Assembly (NCBI GenBank): GCA_025618425.1
Contig: CM046852.1
Coordinates: 5,420,719-5,484,718 of the forward strand
Direction: 5' to 3'
From: Heliocidaris tuberculata
Lineage: Eukaryota > Echinodermata > Echinoidea > Camarodonta > Echinometridae
DNA: 64,000 nt
Part shown: positions 55,161 through 64,000 of the stretch, one piece after another
How the letters are laid out: each line of letters starts with the position of its first letter
Numbering within the stretch: position 1 is the first letter of the stretch
The notes under the pieces: model-generated
What the model saw: only the letters and a program-made list of their open reading frames with translations
Databases searched by the model: none
Told to the model about the DNA's origin: nothing
Translations under genes and position numbers: made by a program

Positions 55161-56632
55161 TTACCCACGCCGATAAAATCGGCAGGGTTATGTAAAGGGT
55201 TCCGTATGTTTGTATGTTTGTTTGTTTGTTACCCACGCCGATAAAATCGGCAGGGTTATGTAAAGGGTTCCGTATGTTTGTATGTATGTTTGTTTGTTTG
55301 TTTGTTTGTGTTTGTTTGTTTGTTTGTTTGTTTGTGTACAAGATAACTAGAGAACGAGAGAACGGATTTGCACCAAATTTTCAGGGATTGTTTGGATAGT
55401 GACAGGAAAGAATCGATTAGATTTTGGTGATGATTGGTTGATCCCTGCAAATTCTGTGTGACCTTCTAGTTTTGACTCTATAGTATGTAAAGACCACCGT
55501 TTCGCACGTATACACCGCTGTTCAGATTTAAGGAGCCGATACCGATATCCCAACAAAGCGCATCGATAGCTTAACACTGGTAATAGCGTCAGCACCATTC
55601 TCAACGAAGAAGAAAAAAAATGTTCTTAACTACTGAATTATTAGTCTAGAATATCGTAAAATTGCCCGAGTAGTCCGGTGATTCTAAAAGCAATCCTTAT
55701 TTGATCTAGAGACCGGTAAGAAACTTCACAGAAATGGATAGTATTGATAGGAACAGTAAGTTTAGATTTAATTTCTCTCGAGTTTCTCACTTGCAGCAGA
55801 AAATGCTGCGGTAGCTAATGCAGCTAGACGCCGGATCGGACGGCCCAGCGCGTACATGGCAAACGGCCAAATTTCGGGCATCGGCTCAGATTAGCCGTGA
55901 AGTTTCATTACATTTGCATTGTGATTGTTGATTTAGAACTCATCCTAGTTAATAATGTGGATTCTCTGGGTCTTTTACTACGGAATATCGAACATCATAT
56001 TTATCAAATCTATCTGGAAAAAAAACTAGGTAGGATTTTTTATTCACTCATTCCGCCCCTTTAAAAAGCAAAGGTAGATCTAGTTCCTTTCCGTGTGCTC
56101 TAGATGGAACGTTGGACTAAATGTTGGCCTCGATTTATATGAACATACTACCTCATAACACCTGTAAAATTACATTTCAAATGATGCCTACTGACTTTAT
56201 TTCTCACGGCTAATCCCCCAAATTTCCCGTATCTAGCATACAAGTAGCAACACCAGCACCAACACCGAACGTGAAATGAAAATTTCTTTATCCCTAGGGT
56301 ATAGTGTTAGTGAACGGAATTTTGTACATGAAATTAAACACCGGCTGCCGAGCTTGGTTCAGCAGACAACATCTGACAAAAATTAAACACCGGCAACCGG
56401 AACTACGTCAGAAAATCAGAGGTCAGCACCTAACACCGACTGATTTTTTTTTTTCATTTCATAGTCGGTGTTAGATCATGATTTCGCGGCAAAATAAACA
56501 CTAACCACAAACACCAACACCGAGCGTAAAATCACCCAATGTAGATTTCAGTTTTGACCCCATAGTATAGTATTGCAACTACTCTGTAGCACCGCCAAGG
56601 CGTGGGTCTGCCGCCTTTGACGGCCCCTCTAG
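55161..56632 (+). mobile_element. Helitron/Helentron-like non-autonomous element
   Basis: The 3' end has a small hairpin GCCG-CCTTTGA-CGGC (610-624 of the 56 kb block) followed by CCCCTCTAG and T, like the hairpin plus CTRR-T terminus of Helitrons. Short inverted motifs ACCCACGCC (55161) and GGCGTGGGT (56599) lie at the two sides. The 5' part has the segment starting ACCCACGCCGATAAAATCGG duplicated (55161 and 55230) with (TGTT)n tracts. The exact 5' end is unclear, and no Rep/helicase is present. Confidence 0.5.
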
Positions 56633-57023
56633 TTTTCTTTAAATTTGTTATGTTGTAAATGAATGGCAAGTACATAGGGCTGAAAAAAGAAACTGCAAAT
56701 TGTTCGCGAAAGAGAGCTCATACAATCATTATATTACTATATTTTGTCATATATTGTTTACGTAAGAAACTTGATATAATTGATCTATTGTTATATATCA
56801 TCATACATTGCCTACGAAAGACTTTTGATATAACTGGAATATTTTTATATACCATGAGGAAATTATGTTTGAACGGAAAGAGGAAAAACTATATTAACCT
56901 ATTATTGATATTGTAAATTGGCATAAACTATCGCTTTAGAAAGATATCTGATATAGTTGATATGATATATAAAATATCAGAAATTTTAATCAACAGGGAG
57001 ATTTGTGAAACTTTAATGTCAAA

Positions 57024-58676
57024 ATGGTGTTCAACAAAAAAAGGTTTTTGAAGAAGAGTATAGATGTGTGTTACTGGAATATAAATGGTGTTAAAAGTAG
57101 ACTTGATGGAGTTAGACCCATTTCCAAAATTGAGGTTGAAGATTTCAAGAACTTGCTTAATAACCATGACATTATTTGTATTTCAGAGACAAAAAGTGGT
57201 CCAGGAGAAAAGGATATGCAAGTCAGTGGGTTTACGGTGAAGACAATTTATAGAAAACGACATAAAAAAGCAACGCACGATTCTGGTGGTCTTGCGATCT
57301 ATGTGAGGAATGAAATTAAAACGAGTGTGAAATTTTTACCAACTACAACTAGTGAATATGCATGGGTGAAAGTTGAAAAAGATGCATTTAACCTTGAAAA
57401 GGATATTTTCATTTGTTTTCTTTACATTAACCCGGAAAACTCGACTTATTCATCGGAAGTCGATATTATAGAACAGATTAAGCATGATATTGCTGTAAAA
57501 AAGAATCACGGTAAATGTATGTTAATGGGTGATTTTAACGGATACACAAATTCTTTATCTGATCAGAATAATGTAACATGTAATGAAAATTTTGAGACAT
57601 TTATTCCGCAAGATGTAACCGAAAAAGATTGTATTTTAATGAACAGGAGAAACCAAGATGTGAGGCCCCCAAATAACAGAGGAAAAGATATTTTAGAATT
57701 ATGTAAAATGTGCGACCTCCGGATCTTAAATGGTCGCAAATTAGGGGACACCACGGGAAACTTTACGTGTTACGGAGCAAATGGTTCAACACCGAGTGTT
57801 ATAGACTATACGATAATAGACAGTGAATTATACAACGAAATTACCTTTTTCCATGTTCTACCTTTAACGATATATTCAGACCACTGTCCAATAGAAGTGA
57901 AGATTAGGACAACTCACTACCGAGACTACCACAATGATTATAATGAAAATGAAAGGATAGAATTAAAACCACCGCCAGACCAATTTAGATGGCAAGGGCA
58001 GTTTAGTAGAGAACAATTTGAAATGATTCTTAACTATCCGGAAAACAAAGACAAGATTAGTGCATTGGCAGAAAAGGATTATGTCCTTGATGAGAATGGG
58101 ATCGAAATTGCCGTGAACGAGCTTACGGACTGTATTCTACACATGGCTGCTTCAGCCAGAATACCTAAGAAACCACGCAAAAAGAAGTGTGATAATGGAA
58201 AGAAGCGAAATAGAGTACATTGTGACAGAGAAACAGAAGCTTTAAGAAGAAGAGTTAAGAAGTTGTGTCGAGAGGTTTGTAGGCAACCACTCGATAAACA
58301 ATTAAGAAATACGTATTACGCATGTAAGAAGATATTTAAGAAAAAACTCAAGGCAAATATTAAAGGGATGCGAGAAAATTTGTTAAAGAGACTGGAAAAA
58401 TTGCAAAGCACAAACACGAAAGAGTGGTGGAACATCATAGATGAATTTAATGGGATACACTCAGAAAAACATCACATTTCTGAAAAGATTCCGCCAATAG
58501 AATGGTATAACTACTTTCGCAATTTGATGAATAAAGAATATAAATTAGATGATAACCATCGTATAATCGAGGGGCATGCGAATGATAAGAAACTTAAAAA
58601 TACTTTTAGCAAACTTGACTTTTCAATTTCGTCAACCGAGGTTTTCTCATGTATTAAAAAAACAAAAAACAAATAA
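57024..58676 (+). CDS. LINE ORF, endonuclease and RT start
   Basis: A 550-codon frame. The AP-type endonuclease has DVCYWNINGVKSR (about residues 14-26), ICISETKSG, GGLAIYVRNEI, MGDFNGYTN and SDHCPIEVK, the conserved N, E, D/N and SDH motifs all present. A basic linker follows (KKPRKKKCDNGKKRNRVHCD). The frame ends FSCIKKTKNK just before KAPGCDSIL in the next frame, so it was originally one protein with the downstream frame. Confidence 0.88.
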   Translation: MVFNKKRFLKKSIDVCYWNINGVKSRLDGVRPISKIEVEDFKNLLNNHDIICISETKSGPGEKDMQVSGFTVKTIYRKRHKKATHDSGGLAIYVRNEIKTSVKFLPTTTSEYAWVKVEKDAFNLEKDIFICFLYINPENSTYSSEVDIIEQIKHDIAVKKNHGKCMLMGDFNGYTNSLSDQNNVTCNENFETFIPQDVTEKDCILMNRRNQDVRPPNNRGKDILELCKMCDLRILNGRKLGDTTGNFTCYGANGSTPSVIDYTIIDSELYNEITFFHVLPLTIYSDHCPIEVKIRTTHYRDYHNDYNENERIELKPPPDQFRWQGQFSREQFEMILNYPENKDKISALAEKDYVLDENGIEIAVNELTDCILHMAASARIPKKPRKKKCDNGKKRNRVHCDRETEALRRRVKKLCREVCRQPLDKQLRNTYYACKKIFKKKLKANIKGMRENLLKRLEKLQSTNTKEWWNIIDEFNGIHSEKHHISEKIPPIEWYNYFRNLMNKEYKLDDNHRIIEGHANDKKLKNTFSKLDFSISSTEVFSCIKKTKNK

Positions 58677-60684
58677 GGCGCCCGGATGTGATTCAATCCT
58701 GAATGAAATGTTAAAAGCAGGGAAGTACCATTTTTCCCCAGCTCTAGCAAGAATATTTAATTTGGTTTTGATAAGCGGAAAGTTTTCAAGCAAATGGTCA
58801 GAAAGCTTTATTATACCATTATTCAAAGGAGGTTGTAAAACCGATCCAGGAAACTATAGGGGAATATGTCTCTCGAGTGCTGTTGGGAAGCTATTTTGCA
58901 GTATCTTGAACAGACGTTTGGTCAATTATCTAATGGAAAATGATATGTACGTTAAAAACCAAATTGGTTTCAGGGAAGGTCAGAGAACCTCTGATCATTT
59001 ATTCACTTTAAAAACAATAATTGATAAATACGTAAGAACCAATGCCCCCAATGAAAAAAGTAATATATATCTTTGTTTTATTGATCTACGAAAAGCTTTC
59101 GACAGTGTGTGGAGGAAGGGATTGTTTTATAAAATGTTAACGTATGGGATCGGGGGGCATTTTTTCGAGATAATGAATAGTATGTATAATAATTCAAAAC
59201 TAAGCGTTAAACTGAATGAGGGAATTACCCAGTGTTTCAAAACAAACTGTGGTGTCAAACAAGGATGCACTATAAGCCCTACCTTATTTAACATATATTT
59301 GAATGATTTATCAAGTGAACTTGGGATAATTGACACGGAGCCCGTAGAACTCAATGGAAAACTAATAAACTGTTTATTATATGCAGACGACATAGTATTA
59401 ATATCAAAGACAAAAAATGGCATGCAAACCTTATTAAATAGACTTAATGGATACTGTAGTAGATGGTTATTAGAAGTAAACATAAAAAAGACAAAGATAT
59501 TGATCTGCACCAAAGGTGGACATATGTTAAAACACCAGCATTTTATGATAAATAATGAAAATATAGAAGTTGTTAAGCAGGTAGCATATTTAGGACTTAT
59601 CTTTAATAATTGCGGTACTTTCAGTGACACATTGGTGAATCTAGCGGATAAATCAAAAAGGGTTATATTCAAATTATTCAAAGCATTTGGATATTGCCTT
59701 CCAAATATCAAAATAGCTAATCGTCTATTTGATTCTTTAGTAAAACCTATTCTCTTATATGGATCAGAGGTGTGGGGAGCTTTTGTTGTTGATTTTGAAA
59801 AGCTAGGGAAAACTACAAAGGGGAACTCTAAAATATATTTTAAGAATAACATAGAAAATGTTCATTTGCAATGGCTAAGAAATATATTAGGCGTCAATAA
59901 GAAAAGCAGTCAACTGGCAGTGTTAGCCGAAGTAGGAGCATACCCTCTGATCACACATATCTGCAGAAATCTAGCAAAATACTATTCACGAATGAGAAGT
60001 ATAGATAACGATTCATTACTATATCACTCCTTTCAAGAAAACAAAAAAATGGTAACGAAAAAATCGGTATGTTGGCTAGGGAACGTGTACCAGCTGCTCA
60101 GGGAATGTAAATCATATGTAGATGACAATAATAAATGTTTAGAATTAGAAGATATTACAGATAGTGACAAAATTGTGGGAGAAGAAATAGAAATGAAAAT
60201 GATGAATTTATATGATTGTCAGTTTAAAATGTATTTATGTAGTGATTGTATACATGGTAATGAAAAAAATAAACTTAGAACATATAGATTATTCAAGCAG
60301 GATATGAACCCTGAAAAATACTTGTCTCATGTTAAAAATTACAAACTACGCAAAAATATATGTCGACTTAGAATCAGCTCACACAATCTACCAATAGAAA
60401 CCGGAAGACATAGGCGTCCAGAAAAAATCCCCTCTCATCTCCGAATTTGTAATGAATGTAATATGGGAAAAGTTGGAGATGAACTTCACATTATAATGGA
60501 GTGTACGAGATTTAGTACTGAAAGAAATACATTTTTTAAAGAAATGGCTGAAATAGATGAAGCATTCAAAGGTTTTAATAAGGAAGAGAAATTTGTAAAA
60601 ATCATGAAATTGGACAATGAAAATGCAATTAATAGCTCTGTAAGATATTTCAAATCCATCATAAATACCCGTGGTGAATTTTGA
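58576..60684 (+). CDS. LINE ORF, reverse transcriptase and C-terminus
   Basis: The RT proper begins at about 58676 with KAPGCDSILNEMLKAG; the earlier part of this frame is out of register. Motifs in order: FIIPLFKGGCKTDPGNYRG, QIGFREGQRTSDHL, CFIDLRKAFDSVWR, VKQGCTISPTLFNIYLNDL and LLYADDIVLIS (YADD at 59379-59390). The C-terminal region has LRISSHNLPIETGRH and CNECNMGKVGDELHIIMEC, a small Cys/His knuckle seen in related LINEs. RT catalytic aspartates are intact. The product would need the frameshift at 58650-58675 bypassed. Confidence 0.87.
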   Translation: MRMIRNLKILLANLTFQFRQPRFSHVLKKQKTNKAPGCDSILNEMLKAGKYHFSPALARIFNLVLISGKFSSKWSESFIIPLFKGGCKTDPGNYRGICLSSAVGKLFCSILNRRLVNYLMENDMYVKNQIGFREGQRTSDHLFTLKTIIDKYVRTNAPNEKSNIYLCFIDLRKAFDSVWRKGLFYKMLTYGIGGHFFEIMNSMYNNSKLSVKLNEGITQCFKTNCGVKQGCTISPTLFNIYLNDLSSELGIIDTEPVELNGKLINCLLYADDIVLISKTKNGMQTLLNRLNGYCSRWLLEVNIKKTKILICTKGGHMLKHQHFMINNENIEVVKQVAYLGLIFNNCGTFSDTLVNLADKSKRVIFKLFKAFGYCLPNIKIANRLFDSLVKPILLYGSEVWGAFVVDFEKLGKTTKGNSKIYFKNNIENVHLQWLRNILGVNKKSSQLAVLAEVGAYPLITHICRNLAKYYSRMRSIDNDSLLYHSFQENKKMVTKKSVCWLGNVYQLLRECKSYVDDNNKCLELEDITDSDKIVGEEIEMKMMNLYDCQFKMYLCSDCIHGNEKNKLRTYRLFKQDMNPEKYLSHVKNYKLRKNICRLRISSHNLPIETGRHRRPEKIPSHLRICNECNMGKVGDELHIIMECTRFSTERNTFFKEMAEIDEAFKGFNKEEKFVKIMKLDNENAINSSVRYFKSIINTRGEF

Positions 60685-61112
60685 ATCCCTGAATATATTG
60701 TTTTGACCCAATCATTGTTTATATCAGTATAATATTCCAATTTGATATATTATGTTATATGATTTGTCTCATGTTAGTCCTATTATGATTTTCGATTGCA
60801 TTGTTTATATCAAATATGATATCCAGTTTGATGTAGTGTTATATAAATTGTCACATTGAATATAAGTAGCGACATTATGATTTTCAATTTCTTTACTTAT
60901 ATCAATATGATATTAATTTGATAATGTTATATAATTTGTCACATGTTAAACCTCAGAAATCTTATTATGATTTGCTACATTTGCTCTCTTTGTTTCCATA
61001 TCATTTCTCCATGATTGTTACTTTTCTTTATACTAATGCTCTTTGTATTGTAAAACAAAATATTGATGTCAATGTCAATGAAGTTTCTTAATAAAATACC
61101 AAAATACCAAAA

Positions 61113-61436
61113 TACCAATCAAGGTCTCCCAGCATCTTTAAAGAGGGTTCACGGAACCGACGGCCCGCGAAATTGACAATGTTTTAGTGTCTGTCCTTCT
61201 CTTAAAATTTGGGTCTCATTTGTACGATACCGATTACGATAACACGATTTGTCAGTAAAGTTGCACCCTAGAGCTGTCCTCCTATTAACAGAAACGAGCA
61301 TTCTTACACGTACTTTTAACAAATCTCGTCATTGTTATCGTTATCTGACAAATGTGACCTACGCTTTAGTGTCCTTTTGGTGTGTGTCCTTCCATAAGAA
61401 TGTATTTGTTTTCCCAAAGTATTCATGGTATTTCTA
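61113..61436. other. intergenic with foldback repeat
   Basis: GGTCTCATTTGTACGATACCG (61211) and ATCGTTATCTGACAAATGTGACC (61338) are inverted with mismatches, suggesting a MITE of about 150 bp, and related sequence is at 14395-14500. No gene. Confidence 0.45.
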
Positions 61437-61955
61437 AGCTATTTCTTTTCTAAAAGTATTGTAACATTTATTTTCTGAAAAATAATTCTAACCTGTTTGT
61501 TTTCTAAAAGTATTTCTAACTATTTATTTTTTTAAAAGTATTTCTTACCTATTTGTTTTCTAAAACTTTTTTCTAACATATTTCCTTTTAGTATTATAGA
61601 TGACATGTACTTCTTTGTTCGTCAGTATTTTCTTTTCTCTCTTTACTTTTCTTTCTTGTAATTTATCTTTATAAAGTAGTTCATAGTTTGTATTTCTTTC
61701 CTCTTCTGTTTCTTTATTTCTTGTTTCTTTATTTTATATCTTCTTATTTTTGTATTTCATGTTGTACATTTTATTTTCTCTCTTAATGTTTGTTTAAATT
61801 ATGTATTGTGTTGGAGCAATGTCAACACCAATTGTTTACATATATTTTTGGTATGATTATTATTGTCCTTATACTTATGTTTTGTATTGTGAAACAAAAT
61901 ATTGATATACAATGTCAATGAAGTTTCCATGGTAAATACCAAACAACAAATACCA
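61437..61955 (+). mobile_element. LINE 3'UTR fragment with ~35 bp tandem repeats
   Basis: Begins with about five units of TTTTCTAAAAGTATTTCTAA (61440-61580). It ends ACAAAATATTGATATACAAT then GTCAATGAAGTTTCC and AAATACC repeats, the same terminal module as the LINE at 56650-61112. A 5'-truncated relative. Confidence 0.6.
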
Positions 61956-62274
61956 TTGTTTTGTCGGTCTCATTTGATGGCGGTCTCGAGGACTTTCTTT
62001 AATTCTCGGTTTTGTGGGATGTCCCCTTTGTACATGTATAATTGTCTAATCTTCTAAGGTGAAAGACCTCTACCGTGGTAAATGACTGTTTTAAGTATAG
62101 GTAATTTAATGTTTATTTTCTCAGAAGATTATATCGTGATCTAAAGAGATCCAAAAATTTTCTCAAACCACAATTGCTGCGGGCATTATTTCGTCAAAGG
62201 AGTATCGTAAGGGTTGCGACAAAATTTTATGTTAGGTTTATGGTTAGGGTAAATGTTGGGTAGAGAGTTTTGTC
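61956..62274. other. no gene recognised
   Basis: Plain AT-rich DNA; no coding or repeat structure recognised. Confidence 0.5.
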
Positions 62275-62425
62275 CAGGGTCCTGTTTCATAAAACATGTT
62301 GTTAAAAAAAAATTCAATAACTGTAATAAGGTACTGAAATCCATGCATCTGATTGGCTGAGAGCAAATTTTGTCATAGAAATGTGGCAGTTGTTACTGAT
62401 AACAGGTTTACAGGGTCCCAGGAAG
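62275..62425. mobile_element. foldback MITE, second copy
   Basis: AGGGTCCTGTTTCATAAAAC at the left is partly inverted at the right (TAACAGGTTTACAGGGTCCC). The interior GCATCTGATTGGCTGAGAGC matches the reverse of 49771-49925. More diverged at its ends than that copy. Confidence 0.55.
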
Positions 62426-62943
62426 CACATGGCTTGTGGTGGGGTTGCCTTTACAATACTTACATTTATAATATTATACAACAATTATATCATGCAAAAG
62501 AATCTTTTAAAAAGAAAAGAAAAAAAAGTAGAAAGAAATCTGCAATATATGTTACTGACTATAATTGTACAAAGTATATATATATATATTTTTTTTTTTA
62601 CAGTACGAATAAATAGTGAAGAGCATGTTTTAGAAGAGTCATTTAAGTTGTTCCAGAATTTGGGACCAGAAAACGAATATTTTGTTGAAACACAATTGTT
62701 CTATGTCAAGGAATATGAATGTCCCTGACAGATCTTGTTGGATGATTATGAGGATCAAAATTAAAATGAAACAGATTTATACAAGACTGTTCGGGGAGAT
62801 ATTTGTAAATGCACTTATACATGACATTGGCGGCAGAGTAATTGCAGCCACTGTATACGTGTCGTAAAACAGACTTGGTGTTTGTTAATGCACATGCATC
62901 TTTTCTTTTTTTTTTTTTCATTTTTTTTTTTTTTTGCTATCAG
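62426..62943. other. upstream of gene 2, no gene recognised
   Basis: Short open frames without features and a (TA)n tract at 62574-62589. The end is a very long pyrimidine tract and TTGCTATCAG, a strong 3' splice site at 62943. Confidence 0.5.
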
Positions 62944-63024
62944 ATTTCGAGACTGTAACATTACTCAATTCCAGTGGAGGGTGCAATCGACAGTACAGTG
63001 GGCGGTCTTCGACATCAGCCAAAT

Positions 63025-63799
63025 ATGAAGGTGTATACTTTTCTTGCAACCTCAATATTGGTAGTCATGGTTTCAAGTGAGCCTACACCGGACCCGTTCG
63101 ACAACCCAGGAGAGATCATCCCTGAATCTGGCATCACAGTATCATACCTGCTCAACGCTGCTGGTGGCATTTGGCAGCAGGATCGTGTCATTGATTCCTT
63201 GGCCTATGCTTGCACTGACGTGCTGCCGTCACTAGGTTCGGTAATACCAGATGTAGACAGTACAAGTCTGTATTGGGGTCCTATCTGCGATCAGGTCATA
63301 GAAGCGGCCGATGATCTGAAAGCTTTTGATGCAACAGAATTCTGTAACGACATAATCGATATGTTTAAAAATAATGGCACTAGTTATTACAGATATCGCA
63401 GACAAGCAGGTCCATCCGCATATTATGATGAAGATGAACTGGATATCATTGGAATCCTGATCAACACCACCAGAGAACTCTATGGAATCGACATCAACAT
63501 GATCATCAACGATCTATCTACAATCAATACAATCTGCATCAACGTCAAGGACAATTTCCTGAGGCCTTCTCTTCAAGATTTTATCTCTCAATTTGGGACC
63601 GAGTTGATGAGTGTTCTCCTACCCCAAGCAGCTCCACTCTGTCAAGACTGGAATGGTTTCCTTCGGGGTTTAAATGTTGATTCCTCGTCGCCCTACTATC
63701 CCATCATTCAAGACGCTGCTCGTATCGGATCTCAGGCCGTTGGATATGACAACAGAGAGGAGCTTTGTCAAAATCTGCAGCAGACACTATCTGTGCAAG
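63025..63799 (+). CDS. gene 2 first coding exon: signal peptide and domain A
   Basis: Initiator chosen at 63025 (AATATGAAG), giving MKVYTFLATSILVVMVSS, a typical signal peptide; an in-frame upstream ATG at 62974 would bury it after 17 residues. Domain A: six cysteines at 63, 88, 107, 171, 206 and 248, NGT at 117-119, and RYRR-QA at 123-128 as the furin-type site. Donor GCAAG|GTCAGT in phase 1, exactly as gene 1 exon 25918-26731, to which it is highly similar (ITVSYLLNAAGGIWQQ, then RVIDSLAYACTDVLP). The rest of the gene is beyond the window, so B, SEA and TM parts are expected but unseen. Acceptor TATCAG at 62943 indicates a preceding non-coding exon. Confidence 0.85.
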
Positions 63800-64000
63800 G
63801 TCAGTTGAATGTTTTGATAAAGTATTATATCTCTAATAGAAAAGTCCTTCTTCATAGATTGGAGTAAAAATTTCTCATGATTAAACATATCGTTTTAATG
63901 TATGTTAATGCTACATTCACGATATATTGTTCTTGTTTTCTCATATGTTACTATTATTATTAGTAGTAGAAGTACTAGTAGTAGTAGTAGTAGTAGAAGT
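63800..64000 (+). other. gene 2 intron, partial
   Basis: Follows the donor at 63800. Ends in a (TAG)n/(TAGTAG) microsatellite at about 63950-64000. The open frame past the donor to 63867 is intron read-through. Confidence 0.7.

Larger units (their letters stand above)
56650..61112 (+). mobile_element. nearly intact non-LTR retrotransposon (LINE)
   Basis: A 5' region with three diverged AT-rich units (about 56725-56990), an endonuclease-RT coding region (57024-60684) and a 3'UTR with three units of about 90 bp (60705-60975). The end is AAAATACC tandem repeats (61088-61112). Its tail (ACAAAATATTGATG, GTCAATGAAGTT) also ends 61437-61955 and 17718-17770, so these share a 3' end. All catalytic motifs are intact, and the only visible defect is one frameshift near 58650-58675. 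The clade was not settled; the C-terminal Cys-rich block suggests a jockey/CR1-superfamily relative. Confidence 0.85.

Noticed and set aside
55161..55345. CRISPR-like direct repeats
   Set aside because: Only two copies with (TGTT)n between them; eukaryotic context and transposon-type ends.
59127..59852. 241-residue minus-strand frame
   Set aside because: Antisense of the LINE reverse transcriptase with intact RT motifs on the + strand.
62974..63024. Upstream in-frame ATG of gene 2
   Set aside because: It would place 17 polar residues before a good signal peptide; the ATG at 63025 aligns with gene 1's start.

Overview
The window looks like nuclear DNA of a marine invertebrate, most likely an echinoderm. 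That is inferred from overall character, not proven: AT-rich sequence, small exons with GT/AG introns, a SEA-domain membrane protein, abundant non-LTR retrotransposon debris and many short inverted-repeat DNA transposons. There are no bacterial-style operons, rRNA genes, complete tRNA genes or CRISPR arrays.

Host genes. Two members of one gene family lie in tandem on the + strand. Gene 1 can be assembled across seven coding exons (25918-36673, 808 codons plus 2 nt). It encodes a signal peptide, a six-cysteine domain 'A', a two-cysteine domain 'B', a second A and a second B, then a SEA domain with a GS autoproteolysis site, and the start of a transmembrane helix. A possible tail exon is at 39519-39788. 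Most introns interrupt codons in phase 1, so A and B are symmetric modules that can duplicate without breaking frame. Each A domain carries a furin-type RxRR site followed by QA. Gene 2 begins at 63025 and only its signal peptide plus first A exon lie inside the window. A promoter-like block with a TATA box, CCAAT boxes and a GC box, followed by a possible non-coding exon (10497-10650), is a candidate 5' end for gene 1. I do not recognise the A/B module as a named family.

Layout. 1-10 kb: intergenic, with inverted-repeat elements (2277-3284, 3386-4109, 5200-5479, 7751-7862, 8110-9068) and LINE 3' ends. 10.3-10.7 kb: candidate promoter. 11.5-13 kb: a TTAA-flanked element carrying a coding fragment. 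15-19.3 kb: three large TTA-type microsatellites, two of them directly abutting LINE fragments. 19.9-20.9 kb: a large inverted repeat with hammerhead-like cores. 21.6-24.7 kb: more TTAA elements and LINE debris. 25.8-36.7 kb: gene 1, whose introns hold a 1.7 kb hAT-like element and several smaller ones. 36.7-62 kb: intergenic, including a dead LINE (44-46.8 kb) containing a 490 bp palindrome, a nested stack at 49.5-53.5 kb with an internal satellite rich in ATTTGCAT octamers, a Helitron-like element (55.1-56.6 kb) and a nearly intact 4.4 kb LINE (56.65-61.1 kb) with one visible frameshift. 62.9-63.8 kb: gene 2.

How it fits together. The host content is a small family of large, apparently secreted or membrane-tethered, proteolytically processed proteins that expanded both internally (A-B repeated) and as whole genes. 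Mobile DNA has filled introns and intergenic space without visibly breaking the coding exons. The TTAA elements share TTAA-AGG ends like the T2/Kolobok group. Others have exact 8 bp duplications (hAT) or 3 bp TAA/TTA duplications (Harbinger-type). All coordinates and percentages were read by eye from the sequence, without alignment software.
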